DNA of 64,000 nucleotides from Actinomycetes bacterium (GTDB lineage Bacteria > Actinomycetota > Acidimicrobiia > Acidimicrobiales > RAAP-2), in contig JAJYVS010000007.1 of NCBI GenBank assembly GCA_021791895.1, positions 1 to 64,000 of the forward strand, read 5' to 3'. Below, in pieces: positions 52,167 to 59,901 of this stretch (position 1 is the stretch's first letter; each line of letters starts with the position of its first letter). Under the pieces are notes generated by a model. It was not told the DNA's origin and ran no database searches. It saw only the letters and a program-made list of their open reading frames with translations. The position numbers were made by a program, and so were the translations under genes.

Positions 52167-53109
52167 GGTGGCGGGGACCATCCTCAGCGCCGGGGCCGAG
52201 GAGTACCTGTCGTGGTTGACGGTCGAGCGGGGCCGGGCCGAGCTGACCGTGGCGGCGTACCGGCGGGACCTCGTGGCCTACGAGGCCGGCCTGGCCGCCC
52301 GGGGCCGGATCCCCACCTCAGCGACCCTGGCCGACGTCGAGGCCCACCTGGCCTCGCTGCGCTCGAGCGGGCACTCGCCGGCGTCGGTGGCCCGGGCCCA
52401 GTCGGTCCTGCGCGGGCTGCACCGGTTCTTGGTCGACGAGGGCGGATCGTCGCTCGACCCGACGGCCGAGGTCGACGGCGTCCGGCTGGGGAGCCGCCTC
52501 CCGAAGGCCCTGAGCGAGGCCGAGGTCGGTCGGCTGCTCGCCACGGTGCTCGGCGACGACCCCCGTTCCCGGCGGGACCGGGCTCTGCTCGAGCTGCTCT
52601 ACGGGACCGGGGCCCGGATCTCCGAGGCGGTGGGGTTGGACCTCGCCGATCTGGCCGGGGGGGAGGGGTTGCTGCGGCTGTTCGGCAAGGGCGCGAAGGA
52701 GCGGATCGTCCCGATCGGCGCCAAGTGCGAAGAGGCGCTCGCCGCCTGGCTGTGCGAGGCCGGTCGCGCCGCGTTGGCCCCGGCCCGCTGGCGGCGGCGC
52801 CAGGACGCCGAGGCGGTCTTCTTGAACCTCCGGGGCGGTCGCCTGAGCCGCCAGGGTGCCTTCGGCGTGGTGGCCTCCCGGGCCGCCCAGGCCGGGATCG
52901 AGCGCCCGGTGAGCCCACACGTGCTGCGGCACTCCTGTGCGACCCACATGCTGGCCCACGGGGCCGACATCCGGGTGGTCCAGGAGCTGCTTGGCCACGC
53001 CTCGATCGGGACCACCCAGCTGTACACGAAGATCTCCGCCGACCACCTGCGGTCCGCCTACGAGGCGGCCCACCCCCGGGCGACGCCGGCCCGGACGCGC
53101 AGCGCCTGA
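52141..53109 (+). CDS. xerD: Tyrosine recombinase XerD
   Basis: A 322-residue site-specific tyrosine recombinase. An N-terminal SAM-like core-binding domain (YLSWLTVERGRAELTVAAYR) precedes the catalytic domain with Arg in GTGARISEAVGL, Lys in FGKGAKERIVP, HVLRHSCATHM (His, Arg), LGHASIGTTQ (His) and the nucleophile Tyr in LYTKIS. It resolves chromosome dimers at dif with XerC. ATG 52141 overlaps the NUDIX gene by 26 bp; GTG 52168 is an alternative that avoids most of the overlap. Confidence 0.93.
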   Translation: MGIRSEVDEVAGTILSAGAEEYLSWLTVERGRAELTVAAYRRDLVAYEAGLAARGRIPTSATLADVEAHLASLRSSGHSPASVARAQSVLRGLHRFLVDEGGSSLDPTAEVDGVRLGSRLPKALSEAEVGRLLATVLGDDPRSRRDRALLELLYGTGARISEAVGLDLADLAGGEGLLRLFGKGAKERIVPIGAKCEEALAAWLCEAGRAALAPARWRRRQDAEAVFLNLRGGRLSRQGAFGVVASRAAQAGIERPVSPHVLRHSCATHMLAHGADIRVVQELLGHASIGTTQLYTKISADHLRSAYEAAHPRATPARTRSA

Positions 53110-53142
53110 GCAGCTGGGCGCTCGCCCGCCGCGGCGCCCCAA

Positions 53143-53148
53143 TACGAT
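53143..53148 (+). promoter_or_regulatory. TACGAT -10 box before the response regulator
   Basis: TACGAT lies ten bases before ATG 53159. The spacing leaves a transcript leader of only a few bases. Confidence 0.4.
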
Positions 53149-53158
53149 CGGGGATCCG

Positions 53159-53827
53159 ATGAGAGTGCTCGTCGCCGAGGACGACTCGGCGCTCCGTGCC
53201 GTCCTCGTTCGTGGGCTGCAGGACAACGGCTACACCGTCGACGCCGTGGGGGAGGGCGCCGCGGCCCTCACCCACCTGCGGACCTACGAGTACGAGGTCG
53301 CCATCGTCGACTGGCGGATGCCGGTGAAGAGCGGGGTCGAGACGGTGGCCGAGGCCCGCGCCGCCGGGGTCCGCACCCCCATCCTCATGCTCACCGCCCG
53401 GGACACCGCGGCCGACCGGATCCAAGGACTCAACACCGGCTCCGACGACTACCTGGTGAAGCCGTTCGACTTCGAAGAACTGCTCGCCCGGCTGCGGGCG
53501 CTGCAGCGGCGCCCGGCCCTCCGACTGGACCCCGAGATCACCTGCGGGGACCTGTGCTTCGACCCGGCCACCCGGGTCCTTACCGTCTCGGGCCAGCCGG
53601 TGCCGCTCACCGCCACCGAGACCGGCATCGTCGAGCTGCTCCTGCGCCGGTCCCCGGCCGTGGTCACAAGACGGAGCATCGCCCTGCAGGTCTGGGACGA
53701 GGAGGCCGACGCCGTCGGGTCCAACACCATCGACGTCCACATCGGCCGCCTCCGGGCCAAGATCGATCGGTCGACCGCCCGGATCGAGACGGTGCGGGGC
53801 ACCGGGTATCGGATCGCCGAGGGATGA
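53159..53827 (+). CDS. OmpR-family response regulator
   Basis: A 222-residue response regulator. The receiver domain has the acidic pair in VAEDDS, phospho-acceptor Asp51 (AIVDWRMP), Thr in MLTAR and Lys in LVKPF. The C-terminal winged helix has LTATETGIVELLLRR and NTIDVHIGRLRAKID with RGTGYRI. It binds DNA when phosphorylated by the kinase encoded by the overlapping downstream gene (ATGA at 53824). It is a candidate regulator of the redox cassette that follows. Confidence 0.93.
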   Translation: MRVLVAEDDSALRAVLVRGLQDNGYTVDAVGEGAAALTHLRTYEYEVAIVDWRMPVKSGVETVAEARAAGVRTPILMLTARDTAADRIQGLNTGSDDYLVKPFDFEELLARLRALQRRPALRLDPEITCGDLCFDPATRVLTVSGQPVPLTATETGIVELLLRRSPAVVTRRSIALQVWDEEADAVGSNTIDVHIGRLRAKIDRSTARIETVRGTGYRIAEG

Positions 53828-55167
53828 GCCCGCGGCGCGAACGTCGGCGGCGAGACCGCTCCCACGCCGCCCGGGTGGCCGTGGTCGCCACCCTGGTGGT
53901 CGTGGCCCTTTACGTCGTCGGGGCCGAGGTCATCAACGTGCTGGTCGCCCACCGACTGACCAATGAGGTCGACGTCCGGCTGGTCGACCGGCTGGAGCAC
54001 CTGCGGGCCGTCCCGGCCCCGGTGTCGGGCCCGTCGCCCACCCTTCCCCAACCGAGCGCCGCCGACATCGACGACGCCCCCAGTTTTCTTTGGGCCGTGA
54101 CCGACGCCGGGGTCGTCACCCCGCTCACGGCCGGCGCACCGGCGCTCCCCACCCAGCAGTGGAGCAGCGTGCCGGTGACAGTCGACGTGGGGAGCGTCCC
54201 GTTCCGCTTCATCGCCCGCCGGCTCGACGGCCGGTGGGTCGTCGTCGGCCAGAGCGTCTCGGAGATCAGTCGGGTCCACTCGGCGTTCCTCGTTCCCGAG
54301 ATCGTCTTCGGCGTCGTGCTCCTCGTGGCGGTGTTCGCCGGTGCGTTCGTCATCGGGCTGCGGGCCTCCGCGCCGCTCGAGTTGATCCGCCGACGCCAGG
54401 TCGAGTTCACCGCCGACGCCTCCCACGAGCTGCGCACCCCCTTGAGCGTCATCGAGGCCGAGGTCGGCCTCGCCCTTCGGGCCGAGCGGGACCCGGCCAA
54501 CGACGCGGCCGTGCTCCAGCGCATCGCGGGCGAGGGCCGCCGCCTTCGCCAGGTGGTCGACGACCTGTTGTGGCTGGCCCGCAACGACGGTTCGGCACCC
54601 GATCGCGACCCCGGCGCGGCCTGCGACCTCGGCACGGTGGCGACCGACTGCGCGGCGCGCTTTCTGGCGGTGAGCGAGGCCCGGGGCCTCACCTTGGACG
54701 TGGGGATGAGCGGTCGGGGCCCGTTCCTCGTCCCGGCGGCGGCTGAGGACATCGACCGGTTGACCGGGGTGCTGGTCGACAACGCCTGCCGCTACGCCGG
54801 TCCCGGGGGCCGGGTCGAGGTCCGGGTGCGGGCCCTCGCGAACCGGGTCAGCCTGGAGGTGGACGACTCGGGGACCGGGATCCCCGAGGACGAGATTCCC
54901 TACATCTTCGACCGGTTCCACCGGGCCAACGAGTCGCCAGGGGGCACCGGGCTCGGGCTCGCCATCGCCGACACCGTCGTCCGCTCCAGCCGGGGCTCGT
55001 GGACCGTTGGTCGCTCCCGGCTCGGCGGCGCCCACATGGCGGTGTCGTGGCGCCGTGGGGTCTCATGGCGCGCCGGGGCGTCGCCACCCGAGGGGCGGGC
55101 GGCCGAGCGCCCCGAGCGCCAACCGGGGTGGACCCGGGCCGCCGACGACACGCCGGTACGCCCCTGA
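53824..55167 (+). CDS. Membrane sensor histidine kinase
   Basis: A 447-residue sensor kinase: transmembrane helix (about 18-40), an extracytoplasmic sensor region of roughly 120 residues, a second helix (about 158-180), HisKA with FTADASHELRTPLSVIEAE, then HATPase with VLVDNACRYAG (N box), VDDSGTGIPEDEI (G1), FDRFHRA and GGTGLGLAIAD (G2). The last 55 residues are an Arg/Pro-rich tail. ATG 53824 overlaps the regulator stop. The signal is unknown; the adjacent ApbE/ferric-reductase-like genes suggest a redox or metal cue. Confidence 0.92.
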   Translation: MSPRRERRRRDRSHAARVAVVATLVVVALYVVGAEVINVLVAHRLTNEVDVRLVDRLEHLRAVPAPVSGPSPTLPQPSAADIDDAPSFLWAVTDAGVVTPLTAGAPALPTQQWSSVPVTVDVGSVPFRFIARRLDGRWVVVGQSVSEISRVHSAFLVPEIVFGVVLLVAVFAGAFVIGLRASAPLELIRRRQVEFTADASHELRTPLSVIEAEVGLALRAERDPANDAAVLQRIAGEGRRLRQVVDDLLWLARNDGSAPDRDPGAACDLGTVATDCAARFLAVSEARGLTLDVGMSGRGPFLVPAAAEDIDRLTGVLVDNACRYAGPGGRVEVRVRALANRVSLEVDDSGTGIPEDEIPYIFDRFHRANESPGGTGLGLAIADTVVRSSRGSWTVGRSRLGGAHMAVSWRRGVSWRAGASPPEGRAAERPERQPGWTRAADDTPVRP

Positions 55168-55235
55168 GCAGGAATGATTTAGCGGCTTCTTAGCGCCCCG
55201 GCCCCTGTTTTCATGCTGGCTTCAGGCTCGATCCC

Positions 55236-55241
55236 TACCTT
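55236..55241 (+). promoter_or_regulatory. TACCTT -10 box (leaderless promoter of redox cassette)
   Basis: TACCTT ends six bases before GTG 55248 with no ribosome binding site. It is the only clear promoter before the seven-gene run to 61220. Confidence 0.5.
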
Positions 55242-55247
55242 GGATCC

Positions 55248-55577
55248 GTGCCCGGTGCACCGAAGCACGCCCGTGCGGCGTTCGAGTGGGTCGCCCGACG
55301 CCGGAGGGACGAGTCCCTGGCCCGGGTGGGCAGGATCACCCGGGCCATCGGCGCCTCGAGCCTGCTCGCGGTCGGCGCGCTCGGGCTCTACGTGGCCAGG
55401 GCCTTCCCGGGGCACCAGAGCACCGGATCGACCCCCTCGACGACCACCGGGGTGGCCGACACCCCGTCGACCCCCACGACGAGCGGCACGAGCGGCGCCC
55501 CGAGCACCATCACCCCCCCGACGAGCCCGCCGGTGCGCACCACGGCCCCGCCGGTCGTGGCCAGCGGGGCCAGCTGA
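55248..55577 (+). CDS. Membrane-anchored Thr/Pro-rich hypothetical protein
   Basis: A 109-residue protein: a basic N-terminal cytoplasmic part, one transmembrane helix (about 34-50, GASSLLAVGALGLYVA) and an extracytoplasmic tail of about 55 residues almost entirely Thr, Ser, Pro and Gly. No domain or cofactor motif is visible. As first gene of the redox cassette it may be a spacer or an assembly factor. There is no FMN-binding domain in it. GTG 55248 follows the TACCTT box. Confidence 0.75.
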   Translation: MPGAPKHARAAFEWVARRRRDESLARVGRITRAIGASSLLAVGALGLYVARAFPGHQSTGSTPSTTTGVADTPSTPTTSGTSGAPSTITPPTSPPVRTTAPPVVASGAS

Positions 55578-55579
55578 GC

Positions 55580-56533
55580 GTGGCGGCACCAACGCGCCGC
55601 GGCCCGGCGCGCTACTCGACCATTGGCCTCGGCACCCAAGCCGAGGTGGTCGTGGCCGATCGCGCCGTCGTCGTCGAGGCCGGCCGGATCCTGGAGGACG
55701 AGATCGTCCTGGTGGACCGGTTGGCCAGCCGCTTCCGGGACGACTCGGAGATCACCCGGCTCCGGGCGGCCCCCCCAGGGCCGGTGCCGATCAGCGCCGA
55801 GCTCGGCGAGCTCCTCGCCGCAACCCTCTCCATGTCGGCGGCGACCGGGGGCGCCGTCGACCCCACGGTGGGCGACGCCATGTGCCGGCTCGGCTACGAC
55901 CGGGACTTCGCCGCCCTCCCCGACGACCGCGACGCGCTGGCCCCGCCCCGCCCCGCCCCGGGCTGGCGCAGCGTCGTGCTCGACACCGGACGCTGCGAGG
56001 TCGTGTGCCCTCCGGGGGTGTGGCTCGACCTCGGGGCGACGGCCAAGGCGTGGGCGGCCGACCGCGCCGCCCGGCGGACCCACGAGGCGATCGGCTGCGC
56101 GGTGCTCGTGGCCCTCGGTGGTGACGTCGCCGTCTGTGCCCCGTCCGAGCACGAAGGGTTCGCGGTGGCCGTGGGCGACCGCTGCGACGACGGGGGGGGC
56201 CGGAGCACCGAGTCGGTGAGGGTCCGGTCCGGAGGCCTCGCGACCTCGGGAACGGCCAAGCGGCGCTGGCGGGTCGGCGGGGAGGTGCTCCACCACATCG
56301 TCGACCCTTCGACCGGCCGACCGGCGGGGGGCCGGTGGCGCACCGTTTCGGTCGCCGCGGCCAGCTGCCTCCAGGCCAACGCCGCCGCGACCGCCTCGAT
56401 CGTGAAAGGCGACGACGCCCCCGACTGGCTGCGGTCCCTCGAGCTCCCGGCCCGGCTGGTCGACCACGCCGGGGTGGTGGTCACAACCGGGCGCTGGCCC
56501 CGGGATCACGACGAGGAGGCGCCGGGACGATGA
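55580..56533 (+). CDS. apbE: FAD:protein FMN transferase
   Basis: A 317-residue ApbE-type flavin transferase: VDRLASRFRDDSEITRL, the glycine/aspartate-rich GAVDPTVGDAM, WLDLGATAKAWAADRAA, VALGGDVAV, SGGLATSGTAKRRW and HHIVDPSTGRPA are the family motifs in order, with the metal-binding Asp/Thr region near the end. It attaches FMN to Ser or Thr of a target protein outside the cytoplasm. No clear signal peptide is seen at GTG 55580; CTG 55574, which overlaps the preceding stop, is an alternative start. Its stop overlaps the next gene (ATGA). Confidence 0.9.
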   Translation: MAAPTRRGPARYSTIGLGTQAEVVVADRAVVVEAGRILEDEIVLVDRLASRFRDDSEITRLRAAPPGPVPISAELGELLAATLSMSAATGGAVDPTVGDAMCRLGYDRDFAALPDDRDALAPPRPAPGWRSVVLDTGRCEVVCPPGVWLDLGATAKAWAADRAARRTHEAIGCAVLVALGGDVAVCAPSEHEGFAVAVGDRCDDGGGRSTESVRVRSGGLATSGTAKRRWRVGGEVLHHIVDPSTGRPAGGRWRTVSVAAASCLQANAAATASIVKGDDAPDWLRSLELPARLVDHAGVVVTTGRWPRDHDEEAPGR

Positions 56534-57681
56534 GCACGCCCCTCCTCGCCGCCGTCGGCCACGGCAGCACCGCGCTGTGGTACCTCACCCGGGCCACCGG
56601 CCTGGTGGCCCTCGTCCTCCTCTCGGCGACGGTGGTGGTCGGGATCGTCTGCTCGGTCGGGTGGGTCAGCGAACGCTGGCCCCGGTTCCTCTCCCAGGCG
56701 CTGCACCGGAACCTGTCGCTCCTCAGCCTGGGGCTCATCGTGGTCCACGTGCTCACCACGGTGGGCGACGGCTACGTGCCCATCTCGGTCGTCGACGCGG
56801 TCATCCCGTTCCGGTCCCCCTACCGCCCGATCTGGGTCGGGCTCGGCGCCTGCGCCTTCGACCTGCTGCTGGCGGTGGCCATCACGAGCGCCTTGCGCCG
56901 GCACCTCGGTGCCCGCCTCTGGCGGGCGGTCCACTGGCTCGCCTACGCCTGCTGGCCCGTCGCCCTGTTCCACGCGCTCGGGTCGGGTTCCGACGCCCGG
57001 CTCGGCGGGGCCCAGCTCGTCTACCTAGTCTGCGTGGCCGCGGTGGTGGGGGCGCTCGGGTGGCGGATCGCCGCGGCCCGGGCGGCCTCGCCGGTCATGC
57101 GGACCGGGGCGGCCGTCACGGGGGTCGTGGTCGTGGTCCTTTTGGCCACGTTCGCCTTCCTCGGTCCGTTGCGTCCCGGCTGGTCCCGTCGGGCCGGCAC
57201 CTCGAGCGCGTTGTTGGCCGCCCTGAGCGGCGCCGCGGCCTCGAGGGGCGCCGGCGGCACGGCGACCGGGAGCCCATCGACCGGGCAGAGCCCGACCACG
57301 AGCACGCCGGGGACCGCCGGGCTGGCCGCGCCGTTCACCAGTGCCTTCAGCGGGACCTACTCGGTGGTCGGCCCCGACCCGACCGGTCACGAGCAGGTGG
57401 TCTTCTCCGCCCACCTCGAGCCGTCGGGCAGCGCGCTCAGCATCTCGTTGAGCGGGAGCGCCCTCGACGACGGGGTCAGCCTCAGCTCGGGGACGGTGAC
57501 CCTCGGATCCCTGCAGGGGCCGGTAACCTCGCTTGATGGATCGGTGGTGAGCGCCTCGGTGTCGGGATCCGGGCGCACCGAGAGCCTGTCCATCCAGCTC
57601 GTGATCGACGACCATTCGAACCTCGTCTCGGGGTCGGTGTCCGCTGCCCGGAGCGCCGGCGGCAAAGGGTCCTCCCCGTGA
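56530..57681 (+). CDS. Ferric-reductase-like transmembrane protein with extracytoplasmic C-terminus
   Basis: A 383-residue protein. Six hydrophobic helices (about 17-210) carry histidines expected to bind heme in the ferric-reductase-like/YedZ fold: ALHRNLSLLSL, VVHVLTT, AVHWLAYACWP and LFHALGSG. After a Ser/Thr/Pro linker the last 115 residues form a beta-rich extracytoplasmic domain without recognised family. It probably passes electrons across the membrane. ATG 56530 overlaps the apbE stop and its own stop overlaps the NuoF-like gene. Confidence 0.85.
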   Translation: MSTPLLAAVGHGSTALWYLTRATGLVALVLLSATVVVGIVCSVGWVSERWPRFLSQALHRNLSLLSLGLIVVHVLTTVGDGYVPISVVDAVIPFRSPYRPIWVGLGACAFDLLLAVAITSALRRHLGARLWRAVHWLAYACWPVALFHALGSGSDARLGGAQLVYLVCVAAVVGALGWRIAAARAASPVMRTGAAVTGVVVVVLLATFAFLGPLRPGWSRRAGTSSALLAALSGAAASRGAGGTATGSPSTGQSPTTSTPGTAGLAAPFTSAFSGTYSVVGPDPTGHEQVVFSAHLEPSGSALSISLSGSALDDGVSLSSGTVTLGSLQGPVTSLDGSVVSASVSGSGRTESLSIQLVIDDHSNLVSGSVSAARSAGGKGSSP

Positions 57682-59009
57682 CCGTCGGCACCCTGCCCCT
57701 CGCCGCCGAGCGGCCGGCCCACGACGAGCCGGCGCGCCTGCTCGGCGGCCTCCACCCCGACGGGGCCACGGTCGAGTTGTCCGAGCACCTGGCCCGGTGG
57801 GGAGCGTTGGATCTAGGCCCGGCCCGGACCCGCCTGGTCGCCGAACTCGAGGCGAGCGGGCTCAGCGGCCGGGGCGGCGCCGCCTTCCCGGTCGGGGCCA
57901 AGTGGCGGTCGGTTGGGACGCGGGGCCGACCGGTGGTGGTCGCGAACGGCGCCGAGGGCGAGCCGGCCAGCGCCAAGGACGCCACGCTGCTCGCCCGCAC
58001 CCCCCACCTGGTCCTCGACGGGGCGAGCGCCGCCGCCACGGCCCTCGGTGCCTCCCGGGTGCTGGCCTACGTCCCGGCCCACCTCGCCCCGGGCCTCGAG
58101 CGAGCGGTCGAGGGCCGGGAGCGCATCGGGCTCGACCCGGTCCCGGTCGAGATCGTGGTGGCCCCCGACGCGTTCATCGCCGGCCAGGAGAGCGCGGTCG
58201 TGAACGCCGTCGCCGGCCGGGGTGCCGTCCCGGCGTTCCAGGGGCTGACCCCGATCCGCCACCGGGGGGTGGGTGGGCGCCCGACGCTCGTCCAGAACGT
58301 CGAGACCCTCGCCCACGTGGCGCTGGTCGCCCGGTTCGGAGCCCGGTGGTTCCGGGGCGTGGGTACCGAGGACGCCCCGGGCACCGCCCTTCTGACCGTG
58401 ACCGGCCGCTTCGAGTCCCCGGTCGTGCTCGAGGCACCGCTCGGCACCCCCCTCGACCGCCTCCTCGGGCTCGGTCCTGATGCCGCCGACCGCTACCAGG
58501 GAGCCCTCCTCGGCGGCTACGGGGGGACCTGGGTGTCCCTCGACACCCTGGGCGGCCTCAGGTTCTCCGAGCCGGCCGCCCAGGCCCGCGCTGCGACCCT
58601 CGGTCCCGGCGTGGTGGTCCTGCTGGCCCGCCGGGCCTGCCCGCTGGCCGAGGTGGCCCGGGTGGTCCGGTACCTGCACGCCCAGTCGGCCGGCCAGTGC
58701 GGGCCGTGCGTCCACGGGCTCTTCGACTTGGAACGGGCCGTCGACGCCCTGGCCTTCGGACCCCGGGCGCTCGGAGGGCGCCTCGAGCCCGTCCTCGACG
58801 CCTGCGCGCTGGCCGAAGGGCGCGGGGCCTGCCGCCATCCCGACGGGGTGGCCCGGTTCGTGACCAGCGCCTGTCGGGTCTTCTCGGCCGAGGTCGCCGC
58901 CCACCTGGGTTCGGGGCCCTGCCGGTCCGCGTCGGCACCCGGCGTCCTGCCGGTGCCGGGCACACGGGGGTCCGCCGCGGGGCGGGAACGCCCGAGGTGG
59001 GCCCGGTGA
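57678..59009 (+). CDS. NuoF-like NADH/FMN oxidoreductase subunit
   Basis: A 443-residue protein of the NuoF/complex I 51-kDa family: FMN-binding GLSGRGGAAFPVGAKW, NGAEGEPASAKD, a SLBB-like middle and an iron-sulfur region. The cluster motif reads SAGQCGPCVHG rather than SCGxCxPC, so the first of the usual cysteines is Ala; the distal Cys is in RGACRHPDG. It could oxidise NAD(P)H and hand electrons to the small ferredoxin encoded next (GTGA overlap at 59006). It lacks other complex I subunits nearby, so it is part of the redox cassette, not of a nuo operon. Confidence 0.87.
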   Translation: MTVGTLPLAAERPAHDEPARLLGGLHPDGATVELSEHLARWGALDLGPARTRLVAELEASGLSGRGGAAFPVGAKWRSVGTRGRPVVVANGAEGEPASAKDATLLARTPHLVLDGASAAATALGASRVLAYVPAHLAPGLERAVEGRERIGLDPVPVEIVVAPDAFIAGQESAVVNAVAGRGAVPAFQGLTPIRHRGVGGRPTLVQNVETLAHVALVARFGARWFRGVGTEDAPGTALLTVTGRFESPVVLEAPLGTPLDRLLGLGPDAADRYQGALLGGYGGTWVSLDTLGGLRFSEPAAQARAATLGPGVVVLLARRACPLAEVARVVRYLHAQSAGQCGPCVHGLFDLERAVDALAFGPRALGGRLEPVLDACALAEGRGACRHPDGVARFVTSACRVFSAEVAAHLGSGPCRSASAPGVLPVPGTRGSAAGRERPRWAR

Positions 59010-59242
59010 GGCGCCGGTTGCGCATCGTGGTCGACCCCACGGCCTGCGAGGGTCGGGGACTGTGCGCCGAGCTGTTGCCCGAGCGTATCGACCTCGACCC
59101 GTTCGGCTACCCGATCGTGCTCGACGACGAGGTCGGGCCCGAGCTGGTCTCCCACGCCCGCCGGGCCGTCCAGATGTGCCCGCAGCTGGCCCTGCATCTG
59201 GTGGACCGGGAGCCCGAGCGCACCGGGGGCCACCGGCGATGA
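59006..59242 (+). CDS. Small single-cluster ferredoxin
   Basis: A 78-residue ferredoxin of the P450-associated [3Fe-4S]/[4Fe-4S] type: DPTACEGRGLCAEL gives two cysteines in a C-x5-C arrangement and AVQMCPQLAL the third. It would carry electrons between the NuoF-like protein and the membrane partners. GTG 59006 overlaps the NuoF-like stop and ATG of the next gene overlaps its stop. It might also serve the P450 at 26516, but only the local role is supported by context. Confidence 0.9.
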   Translation: MRRRLRIVVDPTACEGRGLCAELLPERIDLDPFGYPIVLDDEVGPELVSHARRAVQMCPQLALHLVDREPERTGGHRR

Positions 59243-59901
59243 TGCCCCTCGAGGACTCGCGGCGTCGGACGCGACCGCCCGACGCGAACCCCGGGCTCGC
59301 CCGGGTCACCCGCCGCGCCCGCGAGGGGGTGGAGGCCAACGCCCGGCTCACCGGCACCACCGCGGCGTTGCTCTTGGTCCTCCTCTTCGTCGAAGGGCTC
59401 ACAATCCTGCGCATCGGCTCGCTGCTCACCCTGCACGTCTTCGTCGGCATGCTGCTGGTCCCCCCGGTCCTGGTGAAGATGTCGGCCACGATGTGGCGGT
59501 TCGCCCGCTACTACCTGGGCGCGCCCGAGTACCGGCGCAAGGGCCCGCCGCCCAACCTCCTGCGGGCGCTCGGCCCGATTGTCGTCGTGCTCACCGTGGT
59601 CCTGTTCGCCTCGGGGATCGCTCTGCTCCTCGGTCCGCCCTCGTGGCAGCACGACCTGCTGGCGGTGCACAAGGGAAGCTTCGTTCTGTGGTTGGGCGCG
59701 ATGGGGCTGCACGTGCTCGGGCACCTCCTCGACACCGCCCGGCTGGCCCCGCTCGACTTCATCGCCCGCACCCGGCGCCAGGTCCGGGGCGCGGCGATCC
59801 GTCAATGGCTGCTCGCGCTCAGCCTGGTGATCGGCATCGGTCTCGGAGTGCTGGTGGTCCCGTACGTGGGGGCGTGGTGGCACGCGTTCAGACTCGGGTG
59901 A
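59239..59901 (+). CDS. Four-helix membrane protein (cytochrome b561-like)
   Basis: A 220-residue membrane protein with about four helices (near 42-62, 65-82, 110-130 and 145-165, plus a C-terminal helix). Histidines in LLTLHVFVG, LAVHKGSF and GLHVLGHLLD resemble heme-binding pairs of cytochrome b561/ferric-reductase-like folds. It is probably the membrane electron acceptor for the ferredoxin. ATG 59239 overlaps the ferredoxin stop and the stop overlaps the next GTG, keeping the cassette coupled. The family assignment is by pattern only. Confidence 0.75.
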   Translation: MMPLEDSRRRTRPPDANPGLARVTRRAREGVEANARLTGTTAALLLVLLFVEGLTILRIGSLLTLHVFVGMLLVPPVLVKMSATMWRFARYYLGAPEYRRKGPPPNLLRALGPIVVVLTVVLFASGIALLLGPPSWQHDLLAVHKGSFVLWLGAMGLHVLGHLLDTARLAPLDFIARTRRQVRGAAIRQWLLALSLVIGIGLGVLVVPYVGAWWHAFRLG

